A stretch of 45,531 bases of DNA from a virus, in the IMG/VR virus record IMGVR_UViG_3300012096_000009, positions 1 through 45,531 of that record; one strand, 5' to 3'. The translations under genes and the position numbers were made by a program. Positions 14,719-25,000 of the stretch are shown here, in pieces; within the stretch, counting starts at the first letter, position 1; each line of letters opens with the position of its first letter. The notes beneath the pieces were generated by a model. The model saw nothing but the letters and a program-made list of their open reading frames with translations. It was not told the origin of the DNA and did not search any database.

Positions 14719-15764
14719 AGTGGAAACTTTATCCGAATCTATACACTGTGCTTGTGGGTAGACCGGGTCTGGGCAAAGGCGCTGCGATGAATCCGGTGAT
14801 TAATCTTATCAAAGAAGCTGGAACTTCGAACATTCTGTCAGACAGAGTTACAATGGAGTATGTATTAGAAAAGCTCTCAAAAGGCTTTCCGAAGATACAC
14901 CCGGGTTCCAACAATGGACAGCAAACATTGAAACTTGGCACGGAGGCTTCTGCGCTGCTAGTATCGACGGAGTTATCCGTTTTTATAACTGCTTCGCAGT
15001 TCTCGATAACAGCCCTGAGCGACCTTTGGGACTCAAAGGAGGGAATCTACCAATACGGAACCCGTGGAAAAGGCGAATTTAACATCAACTCACCGTGCGT
15101 GGCACTACTCGGTGGAAGCGCTCAGGAATGGCTGGTCAAAAGTGTACCAGCTGATGCTGTCGGAGGCGGTTTTACTCGCCGTGTTAATTTTGTATTCGCT
15201 CCTAAAAAGGATAAAAAAGTCGCGTGGCCTCGAGGGAGTAATAGTACAACGCCATTCCTTGTCGAAGATTTACGTCATATCTCTATGTTACGAGGAGAGT
15301 ATGGTTTTACTGATGGAGCCAGACGTCTCTTCGAGCGATATTACAATAGCTGTGAACCTGACGAGTTTGACGACGAAGCGACCGCGGTTTACAAAACCTC
15401 CAAATGGGCCAACGCATCGAAGCTTGCAATGTGTCTAAGTGCGGCGCGTGGAGATTCGATGACGATAAACGAGCTTGACTTTCAGTTGTCTATTAATAAA
15501 ATTGAGGAGGTCGCGAAGGACCTAAAGGTCATTTTTAGAGCCGTAGGCGAGTCAAGCCTTGCAAGCGCGTCTGACAAGGTCATTCGATTCCTCGAAGTAC
15601 GAGGCTACGCGTCGAGGGGCGAGATACTCGCGTGTAATTGGCGTAACTTCACCTCAAACGAATTGGACGTTATCCTAGCGACGTTCCGCGAAAGCGGGAT
15701 GATAGGAGAACGTACAGTGGGAGCTAAAACGCTTTACTATTGGAAGGAAACAACGAAATCATGA
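14571..15764 (+). CDS. DUF3987-type P-loop ATPase, probable replicative helicase/primase
   Basis: This 397-residue protein has a modified Walker A, GRPGLGKG (63-70), with Gly in place of the usual Ser/Thr after the Lys. The layout resembles the DUF3987 family: an FHWWSAVTAIS helix, a TELSVFI region and an ALLGGSAQEW strand. These occur beside phage polymerases and are thought to unwind or prime DNA. The C-terminal 80 residues look like a winged helix. Its first 148 bases overlap the polymerase frame, and the ribosome site (AAAGGG) is modest. Confidence 0.72.
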   Translation: MPRSLKRDWVSEYIEDISPATESPTKFHWWSAVTAISACLKRSVWIDRVKWKLYPNLYTVLVGRPGLGKGAAMNPVINLIKEAGTSNILSDRVTMEYVLEKLSKGFPKIHPGSNNGQQTLKLGTEASALLVSTELSVFITASQFSITALSDLWDSKEGIYQYGTRGKGEFNINSPCVALLGGSAQEWLVKSVPADAVGGGFTRRVNFVFAPKKDKKVAWPRGSNSTTPFLVEDLRHISMLRGEYGFTDGARRLFERYYNSCEPDEFDDEATAVYKTSKWANASKLAMCLSAARGDSMTINELDFQLSINKIEEVAKDLKVIFRAVGESSLASASDKVIRFLEVRGYASRGEILACNWRNFTSNELDVILATFRESGMIGERTVGAKTLYYWKETTKS

Positions 15765-16093
15765 CTCAAAACGCAGTAGTCGCAACAGAAACGAAAAAGT
15801 GGCCATTCAAGAAAGTACTCAACGGCCACCTGATGATTCAAATCGACGAGTTCAAATATAGCGGTCGTATCGTTGTACCTGAGATCGCGAAGCGTAAACC
15901 TACGAAAGGTCTAGTAGTGGGCGTCGCCGACGATATAACCGATATCAAAGTCGGTGACCGCGTGCTGTACTCGCAATTCGCAGGCTACCTACTCAAGTTC
16001 GAGGACACCCCACTCGTGCGTTGCATCGGCTACGCAGAGGTTTTGTCTATCCTCTGGGACGACGCGCCTGAGGTTGTATCGGAGGGGGCCTAA
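15761..16093 (+). CDS. GroES-like co-chaperonin
   Basis: This 110-residue protein has the size and pattern of Cpn10: HLMIQIDEFKYSGRIVVPE, KPTKGLVVGVADD, IKVGDRVLYSQFAG and a hydrophobic closing strand. It would cap host GroEL, like T4 gp31, to help fold a phage protein, often the capsid. The mobile loop is short and its GroEL-binding tripeptide is not certain. I took ATG 15761, an ATGA overlap with the helicase stop, rather than the upstream in-frame ATG at 15740. Confidence 0.85.
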   Translation: MTQNAVVATETKKWPFKKVLNGHLMIQIDEFKYSGRIVVPEIAKRKPTKGLVVGVADDITDIKVGDRVLYSQFAGYLLKFEDTPLVRCIGYAEVLSILWDDAPEVVSEGA

Positions 16094-16374
16094 TGGCTAA
16101 GACACCTCCAGCGATGGATTGCGTTGGGAACGAACTTGTAGCCAACGACCTTGTCTCGGTTGTCTTCAACCGACAAGCTATATTCAAGGTCGTAGCGGTC
16201 GAACAAGGCGGACTACACACGGCCAACGGGGTAACTCCGGCCGTCGTCCGCATCGTCTGTGACATGACGCTACGTCAGATGCCCGGAGCCCCTTTTTCGA
16301 CCATAGCGAAAGTGCCATCGCCAGATGCTCAGAAGCTAGTCGAAGCTATGTCCGACTTTCTTCCAAAGTCTTAG
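16093..16374 (+). CDS. hypothetical protein at the end of the rightward block
   Basis: This 93-residue, beta-rich protein (NDLVSVVFNRQAIFKVVAVEQGG) resembles a small OB- or SH3-like fold, but no family is recognised. It starts in a TAATG overlap with the GroES-like gene. Its stop overlaps the stop of the converging gene, with no terminator between. Confidence 0.65.
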   Translation: MAKTPPAMDCVGNELVANDLVSVVFNRQAIFKVVAVEQGGLHTANGVTPAVVRIVCDMTLRQMPGAPFSTIAKVPSPDAQKLVEAMSDFLPKS

Positions 16375-16625
16375 CGCCCGTGGCTCTTCCCCGCCATGAG
16401 GTTCTTCTTGCCAAAGCCCGTCTTAGTGCCTTTCGGCTTAGGACGGGTTGTCTTTCCCGCCGAAGCAAACTTGCCCGTATGCTCTTTAACTCCCTTACCG
16501 ACAGCTTTTGAGCCTCCGTGGTAGATTGGACTCGAACCGCTCGACTTCGAGGGTGATACTTCGAGTCCTTTGCAGGTTGACTTCACCGTACCGATGTTCT
16601 GATTTGCTGTGCTCCCCATTGCCAT
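16371..16625 (-). CDS. small basic Gly/Lys-rich protein
   Basis: This 84-residue protein is last in the leftward block. It is Lys/Gly/Ser/Thr-rich and probably disordered (GKTTRPKPKGTKTGFGKKNL), with no fold motif. High basicity suggests binding to DNA or to another virion protein. AGGAGACG precedes the start, and two palindromes lie just upstream (16634-16670). The TAA stop shares bases with the stop of the opposing gene. Confidence 0.6.
   Translation of the reverse strand: MAMGSTANQNIGTVKSTCKGLEVSPSKSSGSSPIYHGGSKAVGKGVKEHTGKFASAGKTTRPKPKGTKTGFGKKNLMAGKSHGR
16415..16456. terminator. possible bidirectional terminator inside the 16371-16625 gene
   Basis: AGCCCGTC (16415-16422) pairs with GACGGGTT (16442-16449), eight pairs with one G-U, and GTCTTT follows on the plus side. 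It sits 40 bases beyond the end of the rightward block, where a terminator is expected. The T-tract is short. Confidence 0.35.
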
Positions 16626-16633
16626 ATCGTCTC

Positions 16634-16670
16634 CTAACTAGTTAGAAATACTGTTAACTATGTTAACAGT
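16634..16670. promoter_or_regulatory. double palindrome upstream of the last leftward gene
   Basis: CTAACTAGTTAG (16634-16645) is a perfect 12-base palindrome. ACTGTTAAC-TAT-GTTAACAGT (16650-16670) is a perfect 9-bp inverted repeat containing the GTTAAC dyad. Both lie just upstream of the ribosome site of the leftward gene. A further inverted repeat, CAGGTG-cgtc-CACCTG, lies at 16676-16691. Confidence 0.55.
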
Positions 16671-16699
16671 TATCTCAGGTGCGTCCACCTGGGAATCTT

Positions 16700-18901
16700 T
16701 TACTCGGACTCCTCGAGTCCTTCGAGGATAAGGTATTTTAAGCCTTCGATGTACTCGCCGTCGGCGATTCCCTTCCTCTTCCTCAACTCTTGCAAAGAAC
16801 GAAGCTCGTTGGGCCGCTTCGCTTTAAGATACTCCTCCATCTCGGGAATCTGCAAAGCCGACACGTCCATCCCTGTCGCTTGAGCTCGGTGCTTTGCTTC
16901 CTCAGCTTCACTCATCTTTGAGCGCTTCGCCTTCTCGCGAGCCTTCTCGACACGCTCGCGAGCCTTCGTGCGACGGCCGATTGCTGACTCCTTTGTTGTT
17001 CCCGTTTTGGCGCCGGGTTCGCGACCTACTTCACCAGCTCCGGCTTTCTTCACTTCGGGAGTACGTGGTTGGTCCTTAAGACCCGCCGACTCCTTCGCCT
17101 TTACATCGACCTTACCTTTCGCCAAAGCCTCAACCGACTGATGCTCCTGTTGCTTTCTTTGCTCGACGATAGCTTCTTCGTCGCTGAGCTTACGTCCGGC
17201 TTTCGCTTCGATGTCGGCCTTTTCCTGAGGGTTCATCGGCTGAATTTCTTCGCCTTTGACCTTCGGTCTGTCAGGGACCTCGGAGGCACGAAGTAGTCTT
17301 TGCTTCGGTTCCGAAGGCTCGCCCTTCGGAGCGGGAAGTTGAGGCGGTCCTTCGCCTGGGAAGTCACCTTCCTCGAACTTCATCCGACCAGGCAACTCTC
17401 TCGAACGAGCTATGGCTTCGATAACGTCAGGAGAAAGCCTCGCTGCTCGAGCCATGTTGATTAGGTACGATGACAAGTAGCCTGCGGCTGCTCCCGCCGC
17501 AAGACCCGCAATCCACGGAGCACCACCCATACGAGCCGCAACCATGACAGGTATTCCGACAGGCGTGCCGTAGGCGAGTCTGAACAAAGAGCCACGCATT
17601 CCAGAGGCTTGATTCTTCATTCGAGCCGAGTCTTTGATAAACTGATTGACTTCCTTTGCATCAAGTCCGTATTTGGAGAGGTTATTGATAAGCTCGGCCG
17701 AGTAAGCTCTATTCACGTCTAGCTTCTGAGCCACTTGGTGTCCCGCTTTGGCATCGCGAACGTCGTCGATAATGTCCGCAAAGTGCTTATCCGTCTTACG
17801 AGTAAGCTCGTTATAGTGATTCCAGCTTCGTTCGAGACCGTACTGCTTTGCCGTCGAGCCAAGCTTCGTCGTTAAATCTTTGTAGGCTTCGGTAAGCACC
17901 ACTCGCTGAGGTCCACTAACCTTGCCCATGACCCGTCCAACCGACGAGCGAAGCTGACGAGCCTTCTCCCATGTCCACATACCAGGAGCGGTCGAGGTTG
18001 CGTCTTTAATCATCACCGTGAGCAAAGGATTGGCCTTCTCGGGAGCCTTGACCTCCTCTTTGAAGTTATCGATGATATTCTTAGCAACGCCGGTAGCGTC
18101 AATAACGCCCTGAGGGATTTTGGTGTCGATTTGCGAGGCTATTCCTTCGGAGTGAGTCTTTATCTCCTCGTGAATGGCGTCAGCGGCTTTGCCGACTTTC
18201 TTTGCAACGTCGAGGCCTTTGGCGTGAACGTAGGCGTCGTTGAAGGCTTTGGTTTTGAGGAAGCGCGAGGGAGTCTTGTTCGTAGCGCGATGAGCTACAC
18301 GAGTAGCTTCGCCTACGTCGACTTTCGTCTTGGTAGCAATCTCGTGCGCCGCCTTGATTCCACCATCGACCTGCGAAGCCATTCCTTTGATCTTTTCAGC
18401 ACCTTCGGCTCCACCCAGGATTTGGGCGATTGCGGTTAACGACATGCCGGCACCGAACTTCATCTCTTGAGGGTCAGCTTTATCGAGCGACCAATTGAAC
18501 GGTCCCGCAGACCTCAACCCAGTTCCGTGAACGACGTGCCCGACTCCAGTCTCAGCCGTTGTAGCCATCGACTCGAATATCTTTCCAATGTTGACAGGAT
18601 CGTGGACTACGTCCTCAATCATCTTGCCGAAGTTAATCGTTGATTCGCGAATCGCTTCAGTACTTCCATACTTGGCTAGCTTCTCGGGGTCGAGTCCAAA
18701 ACCTGTCGCAGCTCCGGCTTTGAACGGTTCCATCTCTGCAAAGGAAGGACCCCCTGCCACAGGCGGAGTAGCTCCCTGAGCAGCAGGAGGTTTCGAGGAA
18801 ATCGGTTTTAGCTCAGATTTCCACTCAGTCTTCGTTTTCTGAGCTAAAGGTTTGAGTGGCGACTTCCACTCCAATTTTTGATGCTCTTGAGGTTCAGGCA
18901 C
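16700..18901 (-). CDS. large internal virion / ejection-type protein
   Basis: This 733-residue protein has a Lys/Pro-rich start and long amphipathic helices (about 130-430). A hydrophobic Gly/Ala region (about 460-505; IAGLAAGAAAGYLSSYLI) could insert into membrane. It ends in a highly charged Lys/Glu/Pro tail. Podophage ejection proteins share this build and position near the end of the structural operon. No lytic transglycosylase site is visible. It overlaps the upstream gene's end by one base. The role is inferred from architecture. Confidence 0.6.
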   Translation of the reverse strand: MPEPQEHQKLEWKSPLKPLAQKTKTEWKSELKPISSKPPAAQGATPPVAGGPSFAEMEPFKAGAATGFGLDPEKLAKYGSTEAIRESTINFGKMIEDVVHDPVNIGKIFESMATTAETGVGHVVHGTGLRSAGPFNWSLDKADPQEMKFGAGMSLTAIAQILGGAEGAEKIKGMASQVDGGIKAAHEIATKTKVDVGEATRVAHRATNKTPSRFLKTKAFNDAYVHAKGLDVAKKVGKAADAIHEEIKTHSEGIASQIDTKIPQGVIDATGVAKNIIDNFKEEVKAPEKANPLLTVMIKDATSTAPGMWTWEKARQLRSSVGRVMGKVSGPQRVVLTEAYKDLTTKLGSTAKQYGLERSWNHYNELTRKTDKHFADIIDDVRDAKAGHQVAQKLDVNRAYSAELINNLSKYGLDAKEVNQFIKDSARMKNQASGMRGSLFRLAYGTPVGIPVMVAARMGGAPWIAGLAAGAAAGYLSSYLINMARAARLSPDVIEAIARSRELPGRMKFEEGDFPGEGPPQLPAPKGEPSEPKQRLLRASEVPDRPKVKGEEIQPMNPQEKADIEAKAGRKLSDEEAIVEQRKQQEHQSVEALAKGKVDVKAKESAGLKDQPRTPEVKKAGAGEVGREPGAKTGTTKESAIGRRTKARERVEKAREKAKRSKMSEAEEAKHRAQATGMDVSALQIPEMEEYLKAKRPNELRSLQELRKRKGIADGEYIEGLKYLILEGLEESE

Positions 18902-20352
18902 TATTCACCTTCGCCTTCCGAACCAACAGTTCCGAGGTCGTTGTCGTCTTTGTCGACGTAGTGCTCTTTTCCGTCAGGCCCAGTTTTTGTCCCTACGGTC
19001 CCTTCTGGAGTTGGGTCAGAGTCATCACCTTCGTCGGCTTTAGCTTTACTAGGAGCTTCATCATCGAGAAAAGCCTTCTGTAACGATTCTTTATACTGTT
19101 GCAAAGCTTCAAGTGTATCGAGGACAGAGTCTTTCCCTGCAAACAACGCCGAGTACCAATGTTCAGGTAGAGCCTTAATTAAATTCGTAGCGCCAGCGGC
19201 CTTAAGCTCCGTTGACAAACCAGAAAAATCGCTTGCAGAAAAGCCTCGCTTTTCGTCCTGAATCTTCGACACGATTGTTATAGCTTTGTCTACAGCGGCG
19301 AGCTTCAATTTGTTCGCAGCGGTAAGAGTTTGTTTGTGCTGCTGACTCATTTTTCCCTTCATAATGGTATTCTGCAAAATTTGTTTTTGGATATCCAAAT
19401 CGACAACAGATTTAAGATACCTCTTCTGTTCAATGTCTGCTGAGACCTTTCCCTTTTCTTTTGAAGCCTGAACCTCGGTCTGCTTGATTTGGAGCTCGGT
19501 TTGAGTTTTTTGCACTTCAAGTTGAGCTTTTTTATAGTCTTGAATAGCTTTCTGAGCCTGAGCTTGATACTTTTCCTCCTCGGCTTTGTACTTCTCTTGC
19601 TCGGCTTTCTGAGCTAGAGTAGGCTCTCCTCTTTGAGCTCGTTCGAGGTCTTGTCCCGTTGTAATAGCTGCTGTCTGTGCTATGTTTGAGGACGCTTGCT
19701 GAGCAGGACCTCCCTGAGGTAGGAGATAGCCACCCTCTGTCCTCCCGCCCTTAGGTGGTTGTTGAGCCTTTCCCTTCTCGTAATCCGTCACGCCTTTCTC
19801 AAAACCTGACACAGCCGGGTCAGGCTCCTTACCTGGCTTCTGAGCCTCTTGGCTCTTCGTGAGCCAACCTTTATAGACTTTGTTAAGAACCTTCGTAGCG
19901 TTTTTGTCGTTTAGTATTTCATGAACCGTTGCAACGTCGTTATCGTCCATCGCCTTTCTGAGCTTTTGGGCGATGTTAGCCGCCTCGACGTGCTCCTTTT
20001 CACTTTTACGTGAGGTCCATTGCTGAAGCAAACCGGCAAGTCCTTGAAAGCCTTCATAGGCTTTAGTTCCTGTAGGGTCGATAGCTGATACCATCTGACC
20101 AGACGACGAGGGTGGTCCTCCACCAGAAGGTGTAGCTCCTGGTTGTCCACCACCCTGTCCTGGAGTAGGCATTGGTAGAGTTCCGCGACCGCCTTGACCT
20201 CCCTGAGTAGTACTTGGTTGGAACGGAGGTGTAGCTCCTCCAGGACCTCCCTGACCTTGACCTCTTGAAGCTAAATGTTGCTTCAGAGCCATCAGGAGTT
20301 TGACGATAGGGTTTTGCTGTCCTTGTAAAGAACCACCAGGAGATATTCCCAC
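18901..20352 (-). CDS. internal virion protein with Gly/Pro-rich head and coiled coil
   Basis: In this 483-residue protein residues 25-90 are a low-complexity Gly/Gln/Pro tract. Residues 230-330 form a long coiled coil (EEEKYQAQAQKAIQDYKKAQ and similar heptads). The C-terminus is acidic (DEGDDSDPTPEGTVG). No enzyme motif is seen. Its place between two other large Gln/Gly-rich proteins suggests a component of an internal or ejectosome complex. Confidence 0.55.
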   Translation of the reverse strand: MGISPGGSLQGQQNPIVKLLMALKQHLASRGQGQGGPGGATPPFQPSTTQGGQGGRGTLPMPTPGQGGGQPGATPSGGGPPSSSGQMVSAIDPTGTKAYEGFQGLAGLLQQWTSRKSEKEHVEAANIAQKLRKAMDDNDVATVHEILNDKNATKVLNKVYKGWLTKSQEAQKPGKEPDPAVSGFEKGVTDYEKGKAQQPPKGGRTEGGYLLPQGGPAQQASSNIAQTAAITTGQDLERAQRGEPTLAQKAEQEKYKAEEEKYQAQAQKAIQDYKKAQLEVQKTQTELQIKQTEVQASKEKGKVSADIEQKRYLKSVVDLDIQKQILQNTIMKGKMSQQHKQTLTAANKLKLAAVDKAITIVSKIQDEKRGFSASDFSGLSTELKAAGATNLIKALPEHWYSALFAGKDSVLDTLEALQQYKESLQKAFLDDEAPSKAKADEGDDSDPTPEGTVGTKTGPDGKEHYVDKDDNDLGTVGSEGEGE

Positions 20353-20375
20353 AAATCACCTCGCTGAGAAGTTTA

Positions 20376-21332
20376 CTACTTCCCTGTAAGAAGCCCCGCC
20401 AGGCCAGAACCCAAACCAGAGCCGAAGGACTGGCCAAAGGCGGACGTAAAGCCCTGCTTGCCATATATTGGAGGAAACAACGAAGCCATTCCAGCTTCAT
20501 AGCCAAGTAGAGGATTGTTTTGAGGCTGAGTCCTCTGAAACTCTTGCAAAAGATTATTGATTGACTGTTGGTCGAGTTGCTGTAAGTTCATCCCAAACTG
20601 CTCCATCCCAGGAAGAGCCTGTTGCGTCGCTTGAGTCAACAAAGCGTTTTCATCCGCCGCGGTCTGCGACCCAAACTGAGCCAAAGCCTGAGCCATCTCA
20701 GACGAGCCCAAAGCGCCGCGTGCGCCAAACTGCTCCTTGATATTAGCAAGCTGTTGCTGAATCGGAATTTGCATCTGCTGAAGCTCAGCATTCCACATTG
20801 GTAAAACACCAGGGAGTGGGCCGCCCTGTCCGGTTTGATAGAACTGTTGCAACTGTTGAAGGATTGGATTCTCCGGAGCCGTCAACGTTCCTGGAGTGGT
20901 TGCTTGACCAGTCGAAGGCAAAATAGCCGACAAATCAAACGGAGCCAATCCGGTCCCCATCTGAGACATAAGCCATTGGTCAAAAGTATTCGTGAGAGTA
21001 GGATCGAGCGTTCGACCAGAGTAAGACCCTCCGGGGAGTTTACCGACAGAGCCAACTCCACCCTTCCCAGGAAGTACAGGACCAAATGGATTTCCTTGTG
21101 GAGGCACCATGCCCGGAGGCGTCGACTGAGCAGTCGGATTTGTCTGTGGTCCGAAGAACTGAGTTGCAGGCATCATGTTGTTGTGCGTACCGCCGTCGAG
21201 GCCTCCACCACCCATAGACGGAAAGTTCATATATTGATTCTCCGTCGAGCTCGACCCGCCCATACTTCCAAACATCTGTTGCCCCCCACCAGGGTTCCCC
21301 ATACCGCTCGTGAAATCAGGAATCGTATACAT
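20376..21332 (-). CDS. Gly/Gln-rich virion protein
   Basis: This 318-residue protein has a Gly/Met/Pro-rich first third (GNPGGGQQMFGSMGGSS), then Gln-rich helices (LQQMQIPIQQQLANIKEQFG; MAQALAQFGSQTAADEN), ending in a Gly-rich tail. It resembles Gln-rich podophage internal proteins. I chose ATG 21332, which follows AAGGAGATAGTC and lies just after the adaptor stop, over an in-frame GTG at 21353. Confidence 0.6.
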   Translation of the reverse strand: MYTIPDFTSGMGNPGGGQQMFGSMGGSSSTENQYMNFPSMGGGGLDGGTHNNMMPATQFFGPQTNPTAQSTPPGMVPPQGNPFGPVLPGKGGVGSVGKLPGGSYSGRTLDPTLTNTFDQWLMSQMGTGLAPFDLSAILPSTGQATTPGTLTAPENPILQQLQQFYQTGQGGPLPGVLPMWNAELQQMQIPIQQQLANIKEQFGARGALGSSEMAQALAQFGSQTAADENALLTQATQQALPGMEQFGMNLQQLDQQSINNLLQEFQRTQPQNNPLLGYEAGMASLFPPIYGKQGFTSAFGQSFGSGLGSGLAGLLTGK

Positions 21333-21334
21333 GA

Positions 21335-22063
21335 CTATCTCCTTCCGCCCCACATCGAAGACCTATAAACTGGACGCAAAGCCGCTTCGGTTCGTTGATT
21401 CTCCATTGTGCGACGCTTTTTACGACCGTAGATAAGCCCAGGCTTCTCGGGGTGCTTTGGGTCGCCGTAGAGGAGTATATGAACCTTTTGAGCCTTCTCA
21501 AACTCGAGATACTCCATGAACCCGCGCTCGACCGCGGCCCAAATGAGTACCTCGTTCCAATCACGGGGGATAAGGATTTGAGTCTGATTAAGCTGAGCAT
21601 CGTTAATCGGGTGCTGTCTGAGCATTCTTGTCTGAATTTGATAAGCCTTGTCAGGAACAGGGGTAAAGCCAATCGTGTCAGAAAAGCGATACCATTCTGT
21701 CGGTAAACTGAACGTGGGCTGAAAGTTATCAGCCTTTTGATAATGCGACATAATAAGCTTCCGACGTACTGAGTTCGTTGGTGGGTCTTGCCAGATGAGA
21801 ATGTCTAGAGTCGCGACGTTGTAGTCGCCAGCAGGCACGATATTTGTTTCGTTATACTCTTGAGTCTGAGGAACAAGATTAAATTTAGTTCCATACTCTT
21901 CGAGTTGGTCGAACTCATCACGAAAATCAGGGTTGCTCGTTATTTCGAGCAAAGCATCACGAAGCCATATATCGGTACGACCAACGTCAGTAGTCTTGTT
22001 CTCGCAGCGAAGCAAGACCTCCTGCTCCAACTGTTGAATCGTAAATATAATAGGAAGAGGCAT
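21335..22063 (-). CDS. head-tail adaptor-like protein
   Basis: This 242-residue protein matches the pattern of podophage adaptor or tail-tube proteins: an N-terminal helix (IQQLEQEVLLRCENKT), a strand region (YNVATLDILIWQDPP), FSLPTEWYRFSDTIGFTPVPD, then a long helix (DWNEVLIWAAVERGFMEYLE). Such proteins form a ring below the portal. It is separated from the portal by some 18 kb and overlaps the gene before it by one base. Confidence 0.6.
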   Translation of the reverse strand: MPLPIIFTIQQLEQEVLLRCENKTTDVGRTDIWLRDALLEITSNPDFRDEFDQLEEYGTKFNLVPQTQEYNETNIVPAGDYNVATLDILIWQDPPTNSVRRKLIMSHYQKADNFQPTFSLPTEWYRFSDTIGFTPVPDKAYQIQTRMLRQHPINDAQLNQTQILIPRDWNEVLIWAAVERGFMEYLEFEKAQKVHILLYGDPKHPEKPGLIYGRKKRRTMENQRTEAALRPVYRSSMWGGRR

Positions 22064-25000
22064 TAAAAGCTCCTCGCGAACATAGTCGTTGCCGGCGCGG
22101 GAGGTCCCGTTGGCGTCGCCGCAAGCGTAAGCACATCGGGACTCGTCGCTGTGTTATCGAATATTTGTACTTGTCCAGTAGAAACACCAACTGTTGGGGA
22201 AAAGATCGCCTGGAACGTGCACGACGCATTGATGGCCAGCGTGAAGCCGGTTCCAGGAATTAATGTCGTGATGGTAGTTGGCGACCCACAAGTATTATTG
22301 ATTAGCGTATATTGCGAATTTATGACGCTGATGGAGGTTGCAGTGAGCGTCGAAGCACCGCTATTCGTGACTGTCACAGTAATCGGGTTGCTAGTCAGTC
22401 CAATTGGTACTTGCCCGAAAGCTACGGAAGACGGAGTATAATTCAAAACTGGCAAGGGCGGATTCGAGTAGCACAGCGTTGCATCGAAAGCGAGCGGTGA
22501 ACCAGTTCCATCTGGCGACATTCCCATCACGGTCAGGGCACAAGTTACGGCTGGAATTGCATTGACGTGGCCGCCCCACGCGGAGGCTGTGAAGCCGTGG
22601 CTGCCACATTGTACGTTATTAAGCGCTGGGAGGCCGTTAAACTGGCCAGCGACGTTCAGCGAGCCCGAGCATTGGCCGATAGTGCCGCTTGATATGTCGG
22701 GACCGATAGCCGGGAAAGCATTTGTGCCGAACCATGATGGTGCGCTGCTGAGGAAGAACGATGCCGGAAGTGCTGCTCCAGTATCTCCCTTTGTCGGCAC
22801 AGGATTCGCATAGAGAAGCGCAGCCGTTGGAACTTCGGAAGTGCTCGCGCAAGTTGTAACCCATCCAGTGTCGCTGGAGTTGCCGCACCACCTGACCGCC
22901 GCCGTCACCACGTCGTAATTGCCCCAGAGCATGGCCGATGAACTAGCGAGCGTATCTACTGGCACAACTCCGCTGGATGTGCCGAGCGTCACTGTGATTT
23001 TGTTGCTGCCTGCAGTGCTCTTATAAACGTTGTTGAAGCCGTTTGTGCCTAGCGCGTTCGCAACGATGTTGTCGTAGCGGTTGAAGGCGTCCACTTGAAT
23101 AGCGTTCGTAGCCGAATCCTTCACCGATGCTCCACACTGGCCATTCGCGCATGATTCCCAACTGGTGAAATGGTTCCGATAAGCCGTATCCACGCGGTTT
23201 GTTCCGTGGTTGACATCCATCCACCAACGATTCGTGACGTTGCCCTCAAAGAGATTGAAAGTACCGCCGTCACCGTGATGCCTGAAACCGTCACCCATTA
23301 GGTCGGTGTTGTTGAGCATATTGATAACGAAGTTGTAGGCTTTAACTGTCGAGGTGATAGCCTGCTCGTTGTGCACTGCTTCCGGGAAACCTTGAATAAT
23401 ATTGTTAACTTCTAGAGCGTGACCGATATTCGCGTCTGAGATTCCATGCATCGCTGGAGAGGCTGTCTGGCTAAACGCACAGTAATTACTAATTAACGTA
23501 ACATGATCAGTATCACTGTTGCTAAGGCAGAATTGCTGTGAGTTAATGACCCTCACGCCAGACACCCAACTATTTATAGCCCCTGATACACTTACTTCGT
23601 TTGTGGGGCTGGCTCCAAGTCCACTTGAATCTACAGACAGATTTTCAATCCCCACCTTGGATAAAGGCGCTGTAATGAATTGCGCGTGAGGCGTTTGGCC
23701 CGGATTCCAGTTTGGCGCGGCAATAGGGTCTTGCAGCGTGATGGTTGTGCCGCTGATTCCAGTAACGATGAACTTCTCTTGTTGCCAACGGAAGGTCTGC
23801 GTCCCGGATGGTCCATTTACCGAAGCTCCATTTGGGGCGGCGTATTGCGTTGTGGCGTTGTATAGCTGTCCGTTATCAGTGGATGTTCCAGCGCAAGTAT
23901 CCGCAGTCGTGCCGTCATCGCATTGGTCGAGACGAATTAGTGAACCGACAACCACACCACTGGGAACGCTAGCCACCTTTATCTTCGTAGCGCCTTGCGC
24001 GTAGCCGTTCGTCCATTCAACGAAGGATGTGTAGCTAGTTGAGCCGGGGATTGTAATCTTCTTGCCACCGGACGCACCACTGGTAAAGACAAGAAAGGTC
24101 GAGTTCGCGCCGCCACCACGCAAGGCCACATTGTTCTTATTCACCGTGATTTGCGAGCTGAGATTGAATGTCCCGCTGCCTAGCAAGACAAACTGATTGA
24201 CTCCACACGCAGAGATTGCCGTGTTAATCGTCGCGGCTGTTCCTGTATAGGGGGCAATTGTTGAGCCACACTGCGTCCATGTAGACGATGGAATGCCGCC
24301 CGTGACGCCAGCCGTTGTCCAATCATAAGCGCGTGTCGGGGCAAGTACTCCAGTCGAGAGCAGCGAAGCGTCTCCGCAGGCAATCTCGCTTGTAGCACCC
24401 TCCTTGACGATAATATTATCCCAGCCAATGGCATGACCTGAGCCCGATGCTTCCGCTTCCGCTCCGGTAATGCCTACGATAAGAAGGCCCGGTTGATTCG
24501 TCGGATGCGCAGTTGAAACCTGCTGCGTCCCGATGAGGGTACAAGTAGAGTCATAGACGCTCATCGTATAAACGGAGCCAACTTTGTAGAGCATCGAAAC
24601 GAATACCGGCTGATTACCATGAAAAGTAACTCCAGCTGTTGTGAAGCTGACGCCGCTACCTTGCGTTTCCAGCTTCAAGAGGCCATTCAAATGCAACAGC
24701 GTCATGAACTCCGTACCGCCACCCCAGAAAATACTCAGATTCGATTCTTGATGCCCTGCGTCTCCAGTAGAATCCCAATTAGCATTAAACATGAATGCAG
24801 CCGCTACGCTATTCGTAGCTGTAATTCCGCTATAAGAGCAGGTCGGGAAAGGGCTGGCTGCTCGGAGCGTGTATTGCAAGCCAGTTGTACCGCCGCCAGC
24901 GAACTTCGTTCCTGCCGCCGCCTGTAGGCCCGGAAAGGGCATCTGGAACGATTGTGAGTGGAGAAAATCGGAACCGAGATTTGAGCAACCTGCCCATGCT

